A stretch of 64,000 nucleotides of DNA from Ifrita kowaldi (Eukaryota; Chordata; Aves; Passeriformes; Cinclosomatidae). The stretch spans positions 424,611 to 488,610 of the forward strand of contig VZRS01005496.1 in the NCBI GenBank assembly GCA_013398055.1. Reading direction: 5' to 3'. The notes below the pieces were generated by a model. The model saw only the letters and a program-made list of their open reading frames with translations. It made no database searches and had not been told where the DNA came from. Position 1 is the first letter of the stretch, and every line of letters begins with the position of its first letter. Shown piece after piece: positions 13,223-26,358 of this stretch. The translations under genes and the position numbers were made by a program.

Positions 13223-14944
13223 TAACCCACAGTAACTTCTCCTGCTACAACCCCTTCTTCATCAACAGCAGCATTTCATATTTATACATTATATCAACCC
13301 AACTTTTGGCATTATTTACATAATCATGGAATTTGGCTCATTATATTTAATCTTACTACCACAGGGAGTTTGCACCTTTTAATTTTTTCACACTATTATG
13401 TCAGCTTTCCTTCTGCTCTTAAATCCCTTACTGTCCTGAAAATACCCCTGAATTGTCAATATGTCTCGATACACATCACTACATTTTCACTGACCACATT
13501 AGACATTATTGCAAGATCAATGTCTATTCATATTGCAGTCATACCTTCATATTGCTTTGTAGGACTACTTATAATCTACGTAAGCACTAGCACCAGGATC
13601 TGGGATCAAGGCACTGATGAAATAAATTTGCATTCAGGTATAACATGAAATTCACCTCTGAAGTTCTGTAATGAAGAACTGTATTCAGGTTTTTCACACA
13701 CTCACAAACCACACCATTAATGTGCATTTCCTAAATGCAACAAAGTGTTGAGAGATAAATGAGTGCAGAGGGTTTCCAGGGGAACTGGAACTCTATTTAA
13801 AGCCTCTTACTAATTAGCTCAGTGACTAAACCCTAGTTCACGTGCAGATAAATTATGGCTATTCTGTTAGAACAACTTTTTAGGTAGACAGTAACAGATT
13901 TTTTTCACTGATCCAGGTCTTTTTTGCTTGGCAATTATAACATTTAAAAAATTGCAGTCATAAGTGACATGAAAGGCTACTTTTCATATGCTTTGACTGA
14001 ATTCAGAGATCTAACTGGTCTAGAGGGATGATAGAGGACAAAAAAAATTGCCAAATCTCAGTGTTACCGCTTAGACCACAACACTGGGTAGTGTGCAGTA
14101 TAAGAGGTAGTTTAAGTACACCGATGAGCAGCAAAAAGCAGTCATATTAAAACTTATTTCTTGTGAACTGCTCAGTATCTGAAAGCCATCGTGTCCTTGC
14201 TACTGTGTAGCTAGATTAAAGTTAGTACATTTAGTCCCACTTGGACTGCAGCACAGCCTAGAAACAAAGACCGCTCCTGGAGATGCTTTTCAATATTGAG
14301 CCCACAATATTTCCCTTCAGAGTCTAACGCAGTCAATGTCCTGTCAGCTGTATCGCAGGAAATAACACGAACTATATGTAATGATACATAGAAAATACAC
14401 ATTGGATATTGAGTCTTGGAGTAGAAATTATTAAGTACTACTAATAAACCATGAACTTGATAGTAGTAACTCTACATTAACTTACTGTCAGTATAAAATA
14501 GAGTATTGACCCTGAAGCATAATTCAAATTCAATAGTTTAGGGTCTGGTAAAGGTCTGAGTATAATAACACAGAGCTCAACATTACTATTTGTGCTGTTT
14601 CTTGAAACCGATAAAAGTGTAAACCTAGACAAAGACTAGTTTATGGAGAATAATGGGAATCAAATTATATGCAACTCCCTTCACCCACAGGACTGTGAAA
14701 ATTATTTCAGAAACCTGTGATGAGGGAGTTTGTTAATCTGTCCAGTTCAATCCATTCTGTTCAAAGAAAAACAGCCTAATGATTAATCCTTCCAGTCTGA
14801 TTAGTCCTGGCTCCTGAGTTTTCCCAACTGCCTAAAATTCCTTTGCTGATTTCAGTTTTCTTCAGAGAAAACAGAGGAACAGGTTGCCACCCACTTTACT
14901 GTTTCTGGCATCATATATCACATCCCTTGAGCCAAAAAAGATCG

Positions 14945-14970
14945 CATATATATATATACATACACATATG
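14945..14970. repeat. (TA)n/(CA)n microsatellite
   Basis: This is an alternating CATATATATATATACATACA run. It is a simple repeat with no other content. Confidence 0.8.
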
Positions 14971-15179
14971 TAGCTAAATGTCAAGATTCCAACACCAGAA
15001 GACATTTCAAATATTAACTAAACACTTAAGGATATTAACATGAAACATCTGACTTCCATATTTTACTGAGTTCTTCTTTTATTACTACCTAAAATTAGTA
15101 CTCATCCTAGGTCAAAACTATTTATGAACTACAGTAAAATATATGGTTTTGTTCTTAATACTTATCACAAAAAGAGATT

Positions 15180-15195
15180 TGTACATATATGTACA
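15180..15195. repeat. 16-bp perfect palindrome
   Basis: TGTACATATATGTACA is its own reverse complement. It is AT-rich and could occur by chance in this composition. Confidence 0.6.
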
Positions 15196-18100
15196 CGAAA
15201 TATCATAAAGCCAGTGTTCTGTATGCTGCTGGAAAAATCTATCATCGCTAACAAGGTTACTTCAGTAAAAAAGGGCTCATCTGGGTATGCAGTATTAAAG
15301 AGATTCAAAATGATAGGCAGTGAAATAAATCACTGCAAAGGAAGAGCAAAGATTAAAATACTGAAACTTAAGAAAGGAATATCAAAGTTGATTCAGAATC
15401 CCATTTATGAACATCATCTACCCTGAACAAGACTGAATTTCAAGAATGGTACAAAAGCAAGTATGCAATCTGCTTGCACTGCATCAATTATGTGTATTTA
15501 CTTATAATGCATATTTAGAAATCATCAGGAGCATGCTTACAAGCAGGACACTTACCTGATATAACTTCATAAACTTAGAAATTTAAAAAATTAACAAGAG
15601 ACTGGAATTTAACAATGAGAAGGCTAATGGATAGCACAGTACCCAGCTTCCAAACAAGCCTAAAGATTTCTCTTCCTTGTTAACATATTTGTTTTGCAAC
15701 ATTTCAGAGAAACAAAACCAACAGTTTTCATGACCTTTATAAGTGGCAGATCCTATTTAGTGATAGAAGTTCCACATGTGACTATGCAAAATCATATCCT
15801 TGATACTTTATATTGAAAGAGATTCTAAAAGCAAATAGTGGGATTTGAGACTACTATGCCAACAGCATCAAATTTGTATTTGATACTACTAAATAAAATG
15901 CAACTTTTCCATAATTTCTTGTAGGTACTGGGCAAATATATAGTTCTAATTAAGAATCAAGCTCATTAATTCTATTTTTCAGGGGATTTTTTGATTCAAA
16001 AAAGAAAAATATGTATCTTAAAGAAACTTCTTTAACAGGTGGACTAGTTGGCGAGAACCCCTTAAATGTCTGCTTACACTAGATTCTTTTGTTCTGCTAG
16101 ACTGTTCCATTTGATTTTACCAACATCTATTACTTTATCAACATGCCTAATAAAACTTACTAGTTTGACATGATTTGGGAGATAGGATAACTATCTATTA
16201 GAATATAAATATATATTTAAAAGATATTCTTACCAAGATGACTTGGAAAAGAACTGGAAAAAGATGGATTTCTTCCAGGAGGCTGTAAAAACATATTTTA
16301 AGATATATTTTAAAACAGAGGAAGTGAATTCTTATTTAACACACTAAACTCACAACAGGAACAGAGTAGTAGAATAGCTGGTGCCAAGATCCATGACCCA
16401 GAACCTTAGCCTTCGACTAGCTCTCAACAAAAATGAGTTCCATTTCAGATATTAAACAGAAACAGCAATGCTAGGTCTGCTTCATTGATGCAATTCAAGT
16501 GAGTAGAACAGTAATTCACTTAGCATTTTTTAATGGCAGAAATTAATAAAAAATTGTAAGTATAGCACTGTACATATTATGAAACAGAGTGCACCATTAA
16601 CTGTTTGAATTAATAGACTCAGCACACATAATGAAATTATAAATACACTGTGCTTTTTAAGGAATGTCATGTTAACTGACTTCTTGGGTTTAACATATTT
16701 ATATATGATACTTTTGTCAGTCATTTGACAGTGCTGAGCAGTGGTGGCCCAAAGGAAGCCAGCCACATTCTCCAGCACTGCAAAATCAGATAAAACTCAG
16801 CATATATATGCTTATAGAAAGAATATTCTCAAAAATCAGTAACACTTCATGTTAATGCAGTTTCCTATTCTTAGAACACAAAACACTGTATTAGTAAAGC
16901 ACGTGTGTCTCTCACACTATGATGACATAGGAGTCACAAGATTACATGTTTTTTATTGTATTATATTGTCTAATTGGAAGAAAGATTTTCACCTTTTCTT
17001 ACACGCTACACTAATGCCTATTCACCAAACACCACAGAGAACACCAAACTGTGTTTCAGAAATTTTTTTGTGTCACTATAATGTCACTGAAGTGCTTCAT
17101 AAACAATTGGCAGGTTTAGCTTTGTGATACAGAAAAGATAAGACTGCATTAAGAAGCCCAAGTAATAAATGCAGAATCCAAACACAGAGAGCATGTCTGG
17201 GATCTCAGTATACAACACACTACAAAATTGTCTTGCCAGTAGTATGTCAGTTAAAAACACCAAGTTATATTACATAGTTCTCTCAGAATAAACAGGAGTT
17301 ATATAAAATAAGTATCTAATTTCATGTTTGAAGCTTTACTGTGTAAAACTCTATATTGGCTTCTCGTAAAACAATAATCAGATTAATTCTGTTTGTAAAC
17401 TATTCATTAAAAAGAACTCATATACTCCTAAAATCACTTAGTTCCATTTAAGAGTTTTTATTCATGTCCAATAAGAAAAGAAGAGAAGGTGTTATTTTTA
17501 TGGATAGTGTAAGCTAAAATATTAGACTGTGAACTGAAGCAGCTAAAAGGAATTTTACATTCTCCTCTATGAACTTAATGAAAAAAATCAGAAGGGGCCA
17601 GAACAGACATCCAAAGGTCATAACAGAAATGCTTCATTTAGATTAATGTCACCTGTAAGAGCCCTGGCTGTTCATATTTGCTGGAACCATGTCTTGTAAA
17701 GGAAATACAATAAGGGATGAAAGCCATGCTAAGAGAACAACCGTATCTATGAATAGCTAAGAACTACTTCTAAGTAATGCAGATATATGCATTATGCATG
17801 AATAATGGTTTATTTTCTCATACTGTTCTTCTGTTTCTCTGATCCTTGCCTTCACTCAAATGCAATAATGATTCAATGATGTAGAATCTATATGAGTTAA
17901 GGGTGGGAATAAGAAGATCTGTTGCATTGCACAGCACTGGCATGTGGACCTCCAGACAAGTAAAACACATCCACTAAACTGTTCAAAACATAACAAAACA
18001 GTATCATTTTATGCACCCACATATAGACATTTAACAAAACTAACAGCCTTGTTCAAACAAAAGTGTTCATTTTTTCTTGCATACAGAAATGTAACACTCA

Positions 18101-18528
18101 ACAGAGGGAAAAGAACGTAGGTAAGGAAAGAAACTCATTATTTCTAAGTTTAGAAGCTTGAATTTAAGGACAATTTCTCTTCTTATTAAATTGAGGGAAT
18201 ATTTCTTCCATATGCAATGGAAACAAGTTCCTTTCATACGTCAGGAGAACATGAAAGCTATTCTCCTCTGGGCCATCTAATAGCCCTTAAATAGACAGTT
18301 ATGGCAGCTTGGACACAGCCAGGTCATAAGAAAGTCCCAGGATTTCAGATACGAAGACTTATTATATTTGAGGTTCATTTCCAGAGCCAAATCTATTAGT
18401 TAAATTAAAAGCTTAGTCCATGCCTGCAAAACTGAATTTTGCTGATGTAGATATAACAATACTGAATGTAAAGAAAGTCATTTAAACACAACAGACTCCC
18501 AAAAAGAGCAATCATATTGACAAAATGA

Positions 18529-18759
18529 AGTTTTGCCAGCACAGGCCTACTTACGCTTAGGGCTTATTGGAATTACTTACCCCAGCAAAAGCTGCTCACT
18601 GTGGCGGTGGCTCAGGTGCCCTCTGGCCTGGAGCTGATCTCTTGGGTCCGTTATCCACCAAGAGACAGTGACTGCCTGGATGAAGAATCCATGGGAAGCA
18701 GCCCGGGAGCTGCAGAGAGCACATCAGTCACCCCACAGGGACAACNCTTTGCTACATAA
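18529..18759 (+). other. Unassigned GC-rich block containing the window's only N
   Basis: About 230 bp of sequence is sharply richer in G and C than its AT-rich surroundings. One plus-strand frame is open for 76 codons from after a TGA at 18526 to a TAA at 18757, interrupted only by the ambiguous base at 18746. On the minus strand the same block has an acceptor-like CTCTCTGCAG ending at 18710 and a strong donor GTAAGT at 18580, bounding a 129-nt possible exon. In the frame dictated by ULK4, that exon hits TGA at its 38th codon. It might be a diverged LTR or other repeat, a cassette exon or a conserved element. I do not recognise it. Confidence 0.4.
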
Positions 18760-21700
18760 GCAGCATTTAAACTGTGAACACATTAGCAGTAAAATACAAT
18801 CAAATACCAAGAATAGCTAAGCAATCCTAGTTCAGGCAAAACCTAGAAAAATGCTTTTGTGGTAAAGGGTAAATTATGAAACAATTGTTTTCAAACACTG
18901 CAAGCAGTCCCAATTGTTACAGCATTACAAAGTCAGCTATACTTTCTGCTGAGATAAGCTAAGACAAAACTAGAGCCGATAGGTCTGTTCTTAAAGGTCA
19001 CCTGCCAACCTTTATGATTGAAACAATGAAAAGCTGCAGCCTTGAAAGAAAATCATACACACAACTTAGCTAAAGCATAAAGTCACATCAGGCATTGCAT
19101 TAAGACAAAGCTTAAAGCTGATTTATCCCAACTTTGCATATATGCGCTCAAGAGAGAGAGTGACATTATCACACTCTTCATTGCTGTCTTACATAGTTTT
19201 ACAAAGGAATTGTCTTAAAGCTGGTGAAAGAGGAGTTTAGCTATGGAATTTATTTCATAGAATGTTCATATTCTAAACCAAAATTATTTTGGCTCTTCAT
19301 AGACTGTTACATAATTTATATTAAATTAGATCCTACCCTGTTCGAAAAGCATACAGAATCATCACGATATACAATATGTAAATCATAATACTAAACAACA
19401 ATATTAAATATTTCCATTTCATTTAAATCTACATATAAATAAACAGCACTGGCTCAAAATAACTGGTCAGCTGATTTTAAAAGACTTGCTATCAGTACAA
19501 TCTGAAGTTTGAATATACTAACAATTTTCAGAATGAGATTGTGCCTCCAATTTTGCTTTCCAACAGTATGTGAGATCTGTTTCCCTAAGAGATCCTGAAT
19601 TACTTTCTTGCAAAACAAAAACCTACTGCAGGACACTGAACACAAAAAGCTTTTTGTTACAGGTTTGATACCTTAAAAATTTGAAAGGCTGAAAATAGGA
19701 TGTTTTCAGATAGACGTTTTAGATAAAAGTTCGATGGGAGGGTGTGAAAATCTGGGTATTACAGACATTCTACGCTGAACAAATGAGTAGAAATCATTCT
19801 GAAGAACAGAACTGGTGGACATGCACAAAGCAAGAACCAAGACATTCATTTTAAAGGGATGAAATGTCAAATTCATGACAGATTTTTGAACCCCACTAAG
19901 GGCTCTTAAAAAATAGGCATGACTGTGTAGATTGCAAAGGTTGGGGGAGAAAGCTAAAGGAGATGATATTCTAGAAATTTATGAAGTAGTGTTCCTTTTC
20001 ACTGTAAGATGATGGCATAAAATTAAGTGGCAAGTGATCAGATCGGACAAAGAAAAAAAAAAAACAGAAGGTGATAGATCTTTATTTGCATGTGGTTATG
20101 TTACAGAATAACTATTTATGCTGAAAGCTATTTGTGAAATATTTTTTTCAACCCACATAAATGAAATGAAACTTACTACTCAATAGCTACCATCTACAGA
20201 ACACCAAGTCATCTCATATGGGTTCTGAAAAAAATAACTCATAGGGGGCTGAGAAAGCCTCCAGAAAGTATTCCCACTAACTTGACTGCTTCCTGTAGTC
20301 TTCTCTGGGCACCTACTATTGAACACAAGAGAATGGACTGCACAGTGGTTTAGATTTGCTTTATGCTGAACAGAGGATTCATGGCAGAACTGAATTCACT
20401 CAAGTCTGCAGCTCCAGCTGTAGCACCCCAACCAGCTGACTCTTCCTCATTTGCTACTTATATACACAAAGCCAAAAATTCACTATTGAAAGTAAAAATA
20501 ACCAAGAATTAATGGATTTGCTCCTTTTTAATGCTTTACATTAAAAGAGTACATATTTGAACCTTCCAACATGACTCCTTTCAAAAATTCACTTAACAGT
20601 AACATCAAATATTTGTGTCACATTTTTACAAATTAGACATACAGTAATTGATCAGCAACACAAAAGAGGAAACAAAATTACAGGTTTAAGGTTAATAGCT
20701 TATTCCTTTACTAAAGGGGAGCTTTTTTAAAATGTAACACTAAGGAGTTGTGTTTTACATTAAAAATGGTGATTAGTATTACAGTCTGTACATGACTAGA
20801 CTGTGAGAACTCCCTTGCAATAATGAACTCTGACCACTGCCTTTGATATGAATTACAATGATGTGCGACTTGACAACAGTGTTATTAGCTGACACAAAAC
20901 TTAACATTTCAAGAGTCTGTTTCTGGGCAAGTCTTCCTGGCTGGTGTTATTCGATAAAGCAGCATACATGCAAACATTACACCAAACAATAGGAACAGCA
21001 AAGATCATAAAAATTCTCTGCTGTTTTATATTAGCATTACTTCTCCGAAAGGAAAATCAGAGTTTTTACAACTCCATTTCCATAGATGTGAAACTAGCAT
21101 AATCAAAATCAAAATCGGGTTCTAAATCTACATAAACATGCCCTAAAGTTCTAATAAAACAGTTTCATCCTCTGGCAATCTCTCTCAATCCATCTGGATT
21201 GTGATTTTCTCACTAATATTGTACACCTCTAAGATGTAATTCTACTGCTCAGTTCAGCTGGACTAGGCCCTAAGGCTTACCTGTTATCAGAACTACTCCA
21301 TTTTATTTTATTCATATTCATTATAGAAAATAAAACAACACATAAAAACAGGGAAGCAATTTAGAAGCAAATAGATCTACTTTTTAAAGTAAGCATTTCA
21401 GCTTTAAACTAGGAAATTAAAATGACTAATGAGAAGAACAAAGAGTTTTTAAAGCAATTAATATAAGCCCACATTAATCAAGGAAAGCACTAAAGCACTA
21501 GTCCTCTAGCATAATGGCAAAGGAACTACAGCAGGTTCAAAGACAATCTATGCACAATGAATCACAGTTCTAGCAATTAAAAGCACCACATTGAACTCCA
21601 AAGAATTTAGTTTTGGTTTGGGGTTTGTTTGGGGTTTTTTACTGTTTGTTTTTTGAAATCAAGGGCAAGGATTTTAGACCATTTCAGAATATACTGGAAT

Positions 21701-24700
21701 GTAACTAAATGCTGATGTAGATCATCATAATGTATGAAAAGACAATCAACTCATTACTAACACCAACTCCAAAATGTGCCTTTAATGGTGTTTAATAGAT
21801 AATGCATAGGTACAAGAAGTAGCATAAACAAAGTTTGAAAATTGGACAATTCTTGGATGATTCCAAAGACACTATGACAGTTACTTTAATTAGTCAAGAC
21901 AATAAGCTGCAACATATGAAGTTGATCTGTCTATCATCTTCACAAGTGCTAGATATGTGGCATTTAGAAGCAGCAGATTTTTTTGCTGCTGCTCTTCAGC
22001 ACCTTCCTGTTTTGGTTTCTGATGCCTTTTCCCCCTTTTTTTACAGCAGTGCCTAATGTTTGTCTGGAAAATTTCTTTTAAGGACAGGAGGTGAGAAAGG
22101 TTGCTTAATTTGGTTCCCTGTCCTTCACCACACATCTAAGAAGGGTGCCTCATCATTGGTTTTTAGTTAAGTGTTTCTCCCTCAGGAAATGACCTTAATA
22201 GAATACTGGAATGTGTCCCACTTCCATGATCATTATCTGATGCAATATCTGACATTCCCCCACTTCTATTCTATTACTTTTACTGTCTCCCTTTCTTGCA
22301 ACCAAAATTGTCTATTTTAGCAACCCATAAAATTCAGACTTCCATATTTTAGAAGGTTTAGCTTTCAGATACAGTAATGTCATCAAATGCTATGAGTTTC
22401 TGACTGAAGGTAGGCTGAGCAGCTGTCTAAGAGAGCACACAGCTACATTTCGTAAGGGTCTCTGTAAGGCCAGAAGGCAAGTTAAGAATCATGATCCAGT
22501 ACAAGTTTCCTGGAGTAGCACAGTATAGAATCTACTACAACAGTCAAAATATTTAAGAGCAGCTAACTGGTATACCATATGAGTATAGGTATATTACATT
22601 CTAAGTTCCAAGAGAAACTAAGAAATTCACATAAACTGCTCCTCACTACTAGAAAAAACCTAGCAATCTGATCATTACAGACCAAAACAAAGAGCATAAA
22701 AGACTCAAAGCAGGAATGAAAAAAACCCCCAACCCTTTATAGATTATGTCTGACCTCCTATCCATACATATAACCTATACATTAAGTTTGTAAACACACA
22801 CAAGGACACGTTACCTATGATACTGTTCTTTCTGAATACAGACTTTGCATAGCTAAACCAGACCTCAGCCTGCTACAGACATTTGCTCCCACTGTGAGAA
22901 ATTGTATTCCTCCAAAAGCTCTTCACACAGGTACAATCCACCAAGAGCAATTAACATGAAGGCAGAAAAAAACTAATGTAAATTTACAGTAGTCCAGAAA
23001 TGAATCATTAACTGAAGCTACAACTTTCCTCAATACCAGTGATTTCTTTTAAAATCAGCAGTCTTGATATAGCTAAATGTGAACTCTGCTATTAATTATC
23101 ACACTGGTTTTAATGTCCACAATTTCTCTTATCACAAAACATTAAACATTCTTGAAGAAGACAAGGCAATAGGTATTTAGGAGAGCCACAACAGAATACT
23201 ACTAAAAGGTTTAAAGCCAGACTATTTGCTTTGAGACAAGTATAAAATAGGCAACTGATGGACAAATTCTGCTCAAAGCTCATTCTTCCAATATCTGCTA
23301 TTTTCTTAGTAAACAAAAAGTGAGGCTGTTTCAGGCAGCAATTGTTGTGTGATGTAAAAGCAGATACAAAAGGGTACCTGATTCAATTATACTCTAACCC
23401 ATCCAGGTCAAAATAGACAAGAAAACACTCCTCCTTTTCTGAAACTGGATTTTCTTGCTGTGGATGCTCATATGATCAGATATCCAAATACTTAAAAGTG
23501 TCCATAGAAACACATTAAAGTTGAGGTTTTTACAGCTACCATCTTATACAAGAGGCAACTTACGTTGCTGATAGATCTAATCCTGCAGCACATTAATGGG
23601 ATATCACTAGAGTTTTTCACTGCTAAATTGAAAAGCAATGGAGTGGAAGAGCTCCCACAACAGAGAGTGTTAAAAATTACTTCAGCAGTGGAGCAAAGAT
23701 TACAAACTATTTTCTGTATTCTTATAAAATGCCAATTAAAGGCATTCAAAATATGTATTGTAACTACAATATTTTATCATAAGCTCAAAGAACATCAAAA
23801 ATACAATTGTATTCGAATATCTGTGTTTATGCCATATATAACAAACAACATATAATAGAAAACAGAAATGTCCAAAAATAGTAGGAAGAAGATGAAATGT
23901 CTTTCCTCTGATATCACAATTTAACTAATTTACAGTATCAGCTATGAAAAAAAGGAAACAAAAAAATGGAGTGCATCTGCCTCCTTTCAAGTGCTAAAAT
24001 AAGAACGGCTCAAATGCAGACGCCTCTGTCAGGGAGCACAGGCGTAAAAACTGAGCTGACAGTGAGAAGAAGAATGGTAAGTGTGAGATGCAAGAAAATT
24101 GGCAGAATTAATAAAGAGAGAGCAAGAAAGCAAGAATCTCTTAGGTGAACATGTCCGAGAACAAGCTATCATATGGAACAAACTAAATAAAAGCACACTA
24201 GTCTTTTTCCTCCTCCCAATGCACTCTTTACTTCAAAATAATAGTATTAATAACTATTTTTGAAAGACATTGCAACAATAAGGTAAATACTAATTTAATG
24301 TTTTGTCATTTTACGATCGTTTTGCTACCACCACTTCTATTCATTTAAAAACACAGGAGAAAGCATCCATCCTTGAAAGCCAGGCATTGTGGATAAAATG
24401 TAAGCTTAAAGAAGCCACAGAGACTCAATGCAGTGACTCACATCACTCTCATCAGTACTAAAATGCAGTAGAGTTTTGCCACAAAGAACAAACTAAATCC
24501 CACAGGATTTGTGCCCAGTGTTATTTATTTACTCTCCATCACAATTTTTGCAGAGACTTTCCATCTGTCTAATGAAAGGAGCAAAAGAGAGCATATGCCT
24601 TAAGTACTTTTGAGCTTCATGAATACTGATTAATTACTCATTGAACCAAAACAGAACCAATTGTGATATAGTATTCACTATAGCATGTACCTGGTTTCTA

Positions 24701-25878
24701 TTTTGTTCACCAACAATTTGTATCAATATGAATATATTATTCACCTCTCTCATGCTTTTGAAGCATTGGCTACTTCCTGCAAAAATGATTGGGAAGCCAA
24801 AGAATAAGGAAAAAGACAGACCAAGGGAATTGCCTAAACTGTTCTCCTTTAGAAACCCAGCCAAACAGATTCAGTAAAAGTAAAAGAGGACTTGTAAAGT
24901 ATGTGAGAGACACAACAATTACAGATGGGTTAGAATCTGAAATCTGATAGGCAGTCCTTAAATAAGAGGTATTTCACTGGTATTTCAAATTATTAATAGT
25001 TCATTGAATATCCACAGCTGCTTTTTAATAATATTAGGAAAAAAGTTCCTGTCTGATGCCAGATGACCATGAGGACGAGTGTGCATCCACAGTCTACCTA
25101 CGCTGAGCATAATGGCAAATACGTACGATTCTGGAAATAAAGCAAATTCAGTAGGGAGAGGAAATGTGTTGCTACTATAACCAGCATTCTAGTTACAGAA
25201 GTATCCTTCATAAGTCTTAAAGCACTAGAATATCTGTGGGTTAATTTTAAAAATGGAAAGCTGTTCTATTTGTTTCTAGAATACCTAAAATCCTACAGTA
25301 GCATAAACAGCTTCTTTACAATGAAAACTGCTCCATACAATTCAAAACATTTAAAATCTCAAGCCACCCTATTTCCTAGTTCATTTGTAGTCTACTTAGT
25401 ATATTAAAGCACCACTCTCAGTAGCATCATAAAAGATTAAAAGAGGATGTTTCATATTCTGTAATAAAAAGTGAGAAAACAAATTAAATTTCCTTCCTTA
25501 TGTTTTTTTTATCTTGTACTCATTTTAATCAACCAAAGCAAGACAGTACAATGCTCAGCAACCTCTGAGCCATAACACTGTAAGACACCACAAATAGACA
25601 GTGGTCAATGACAAGAATAACCACATTTTTGGGCATATCCAGGAAGATAGAGAGATCCCTCCTTATTACTATCAACTCACATAGTGTGAGTTTTATGACA
25701 CAATATTTTATTTTATTTCGGTCCATCACAGTCTAAATTTAGGAAGAAGAAGGAAAAGATACTAAGATACTTCTAAACATATTGAGTCTACCTATACCAA
25801 AAAATTAAAATCTACATTTAGGAACTTTAAGGGCAGATGTGTTTGCAGGAGAACTGACCAGCTTTCAAGTGAATTGAC

Positions 25879-25904
25879 TTGTTAAAGGTGTAAACCTTTA
25901 ACAA
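25879..25904. repeat. 11-bp perfect inverted repeat, 4-nt loop
   Basis: TTGTTAAAGGT and ACCTTTAACAA are exact reverse complements around GTAA. It lies about 370 bp downstream of the donor of exon 26271-26358 in the ULK4 transcript. It is too short for a pre-microRNA. The AGGTGT core resembles a T-box half-site. Confidence 0.75.
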
Positions 25905-26270
25905 ACACATCACCTCTGTCCTAGCTATAAATTTGTTTAGCTGAACAAAAATTTTGATAATGTTTTGGGTTTGATTTGTGGCTTTTTTACACTTTTAAAA
26001 GATAATTTTGGTGTTAAAATTCTTATGATTTTATCTCTAGCTGTTTCATTGGCTAAATCCACATTAAAATAACCAGAATCACATAAAATTGACACAAAAG
26101 ACGTAAGATTGTGTTCTATAACAAATACTCTACAATGATTTTTCTAAATCAAAGTGCTAGTCAAAGTAGTACAATAGTGAGATCTGTTATTGCTAATTCC
26201 TAATAGGAAAGAAGAAATTGAAACAGAAGGAGCCCAGAGCAACAGAGAATGTGTAGTTGTATCACCTCAC

Positions 26271-26358
26271 GGAAGCAGGACTGCGCTCGGTCAGGGCCAC
26301 CAGCAGTTTCAGAGCATACATTGGTACTGGGTCCGGAGCCAGCAGAAGGTGCTCATAC
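26271..26358 (-). CDS. ULK4: ULK4 coding exon (most downstream in window)
   Basis: This 88-nt exon has 1 nt completing glutamine and then 29 codons, and ends in phase 0. The acceptor is GCCTTTCAG before GTATGAGCAC, and the donor is TCC|GTGAGG. The peptide YEHLLLAPDPVPMYALKLLV followed by ALTERSPAS matches ULK4 (YEHILLEPDPVPAYALKLLV). The exon is clearly GC-richer than its flanks. No continuing ULK4 exon (in mammals a segment near TFTRLVEESKLIPLIFEV) was found between here and position 1. Confidence 0.94.

Larger units (their letters stand above)
1..26270 (-). other. ULK4: ULK4 intron, incomplete (downstream side)
   Basis: At least 26 kb follows the donor at 26270. It is AT-rich and unique-looking apart from the CR1 copies, the GC-rich block near 18.6 kb, short microsatellites and palindromes listed separately. 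I searched by eye for the next expected ULK4 segments on the minus strand and saw none. The many 60-130-codon open frames here lack family resemblance and credible splice context. 9.5-18.5 kb and 18.8-26.2 kb hold nothing else that I recognise. Confidence 0.75.

Noticed and set aside
23966..24148. 60-codon plus-strand frame rich in arginine and lysine
   Set aside because: Short, with no family resemblance and in intron sequence; treated as chance.
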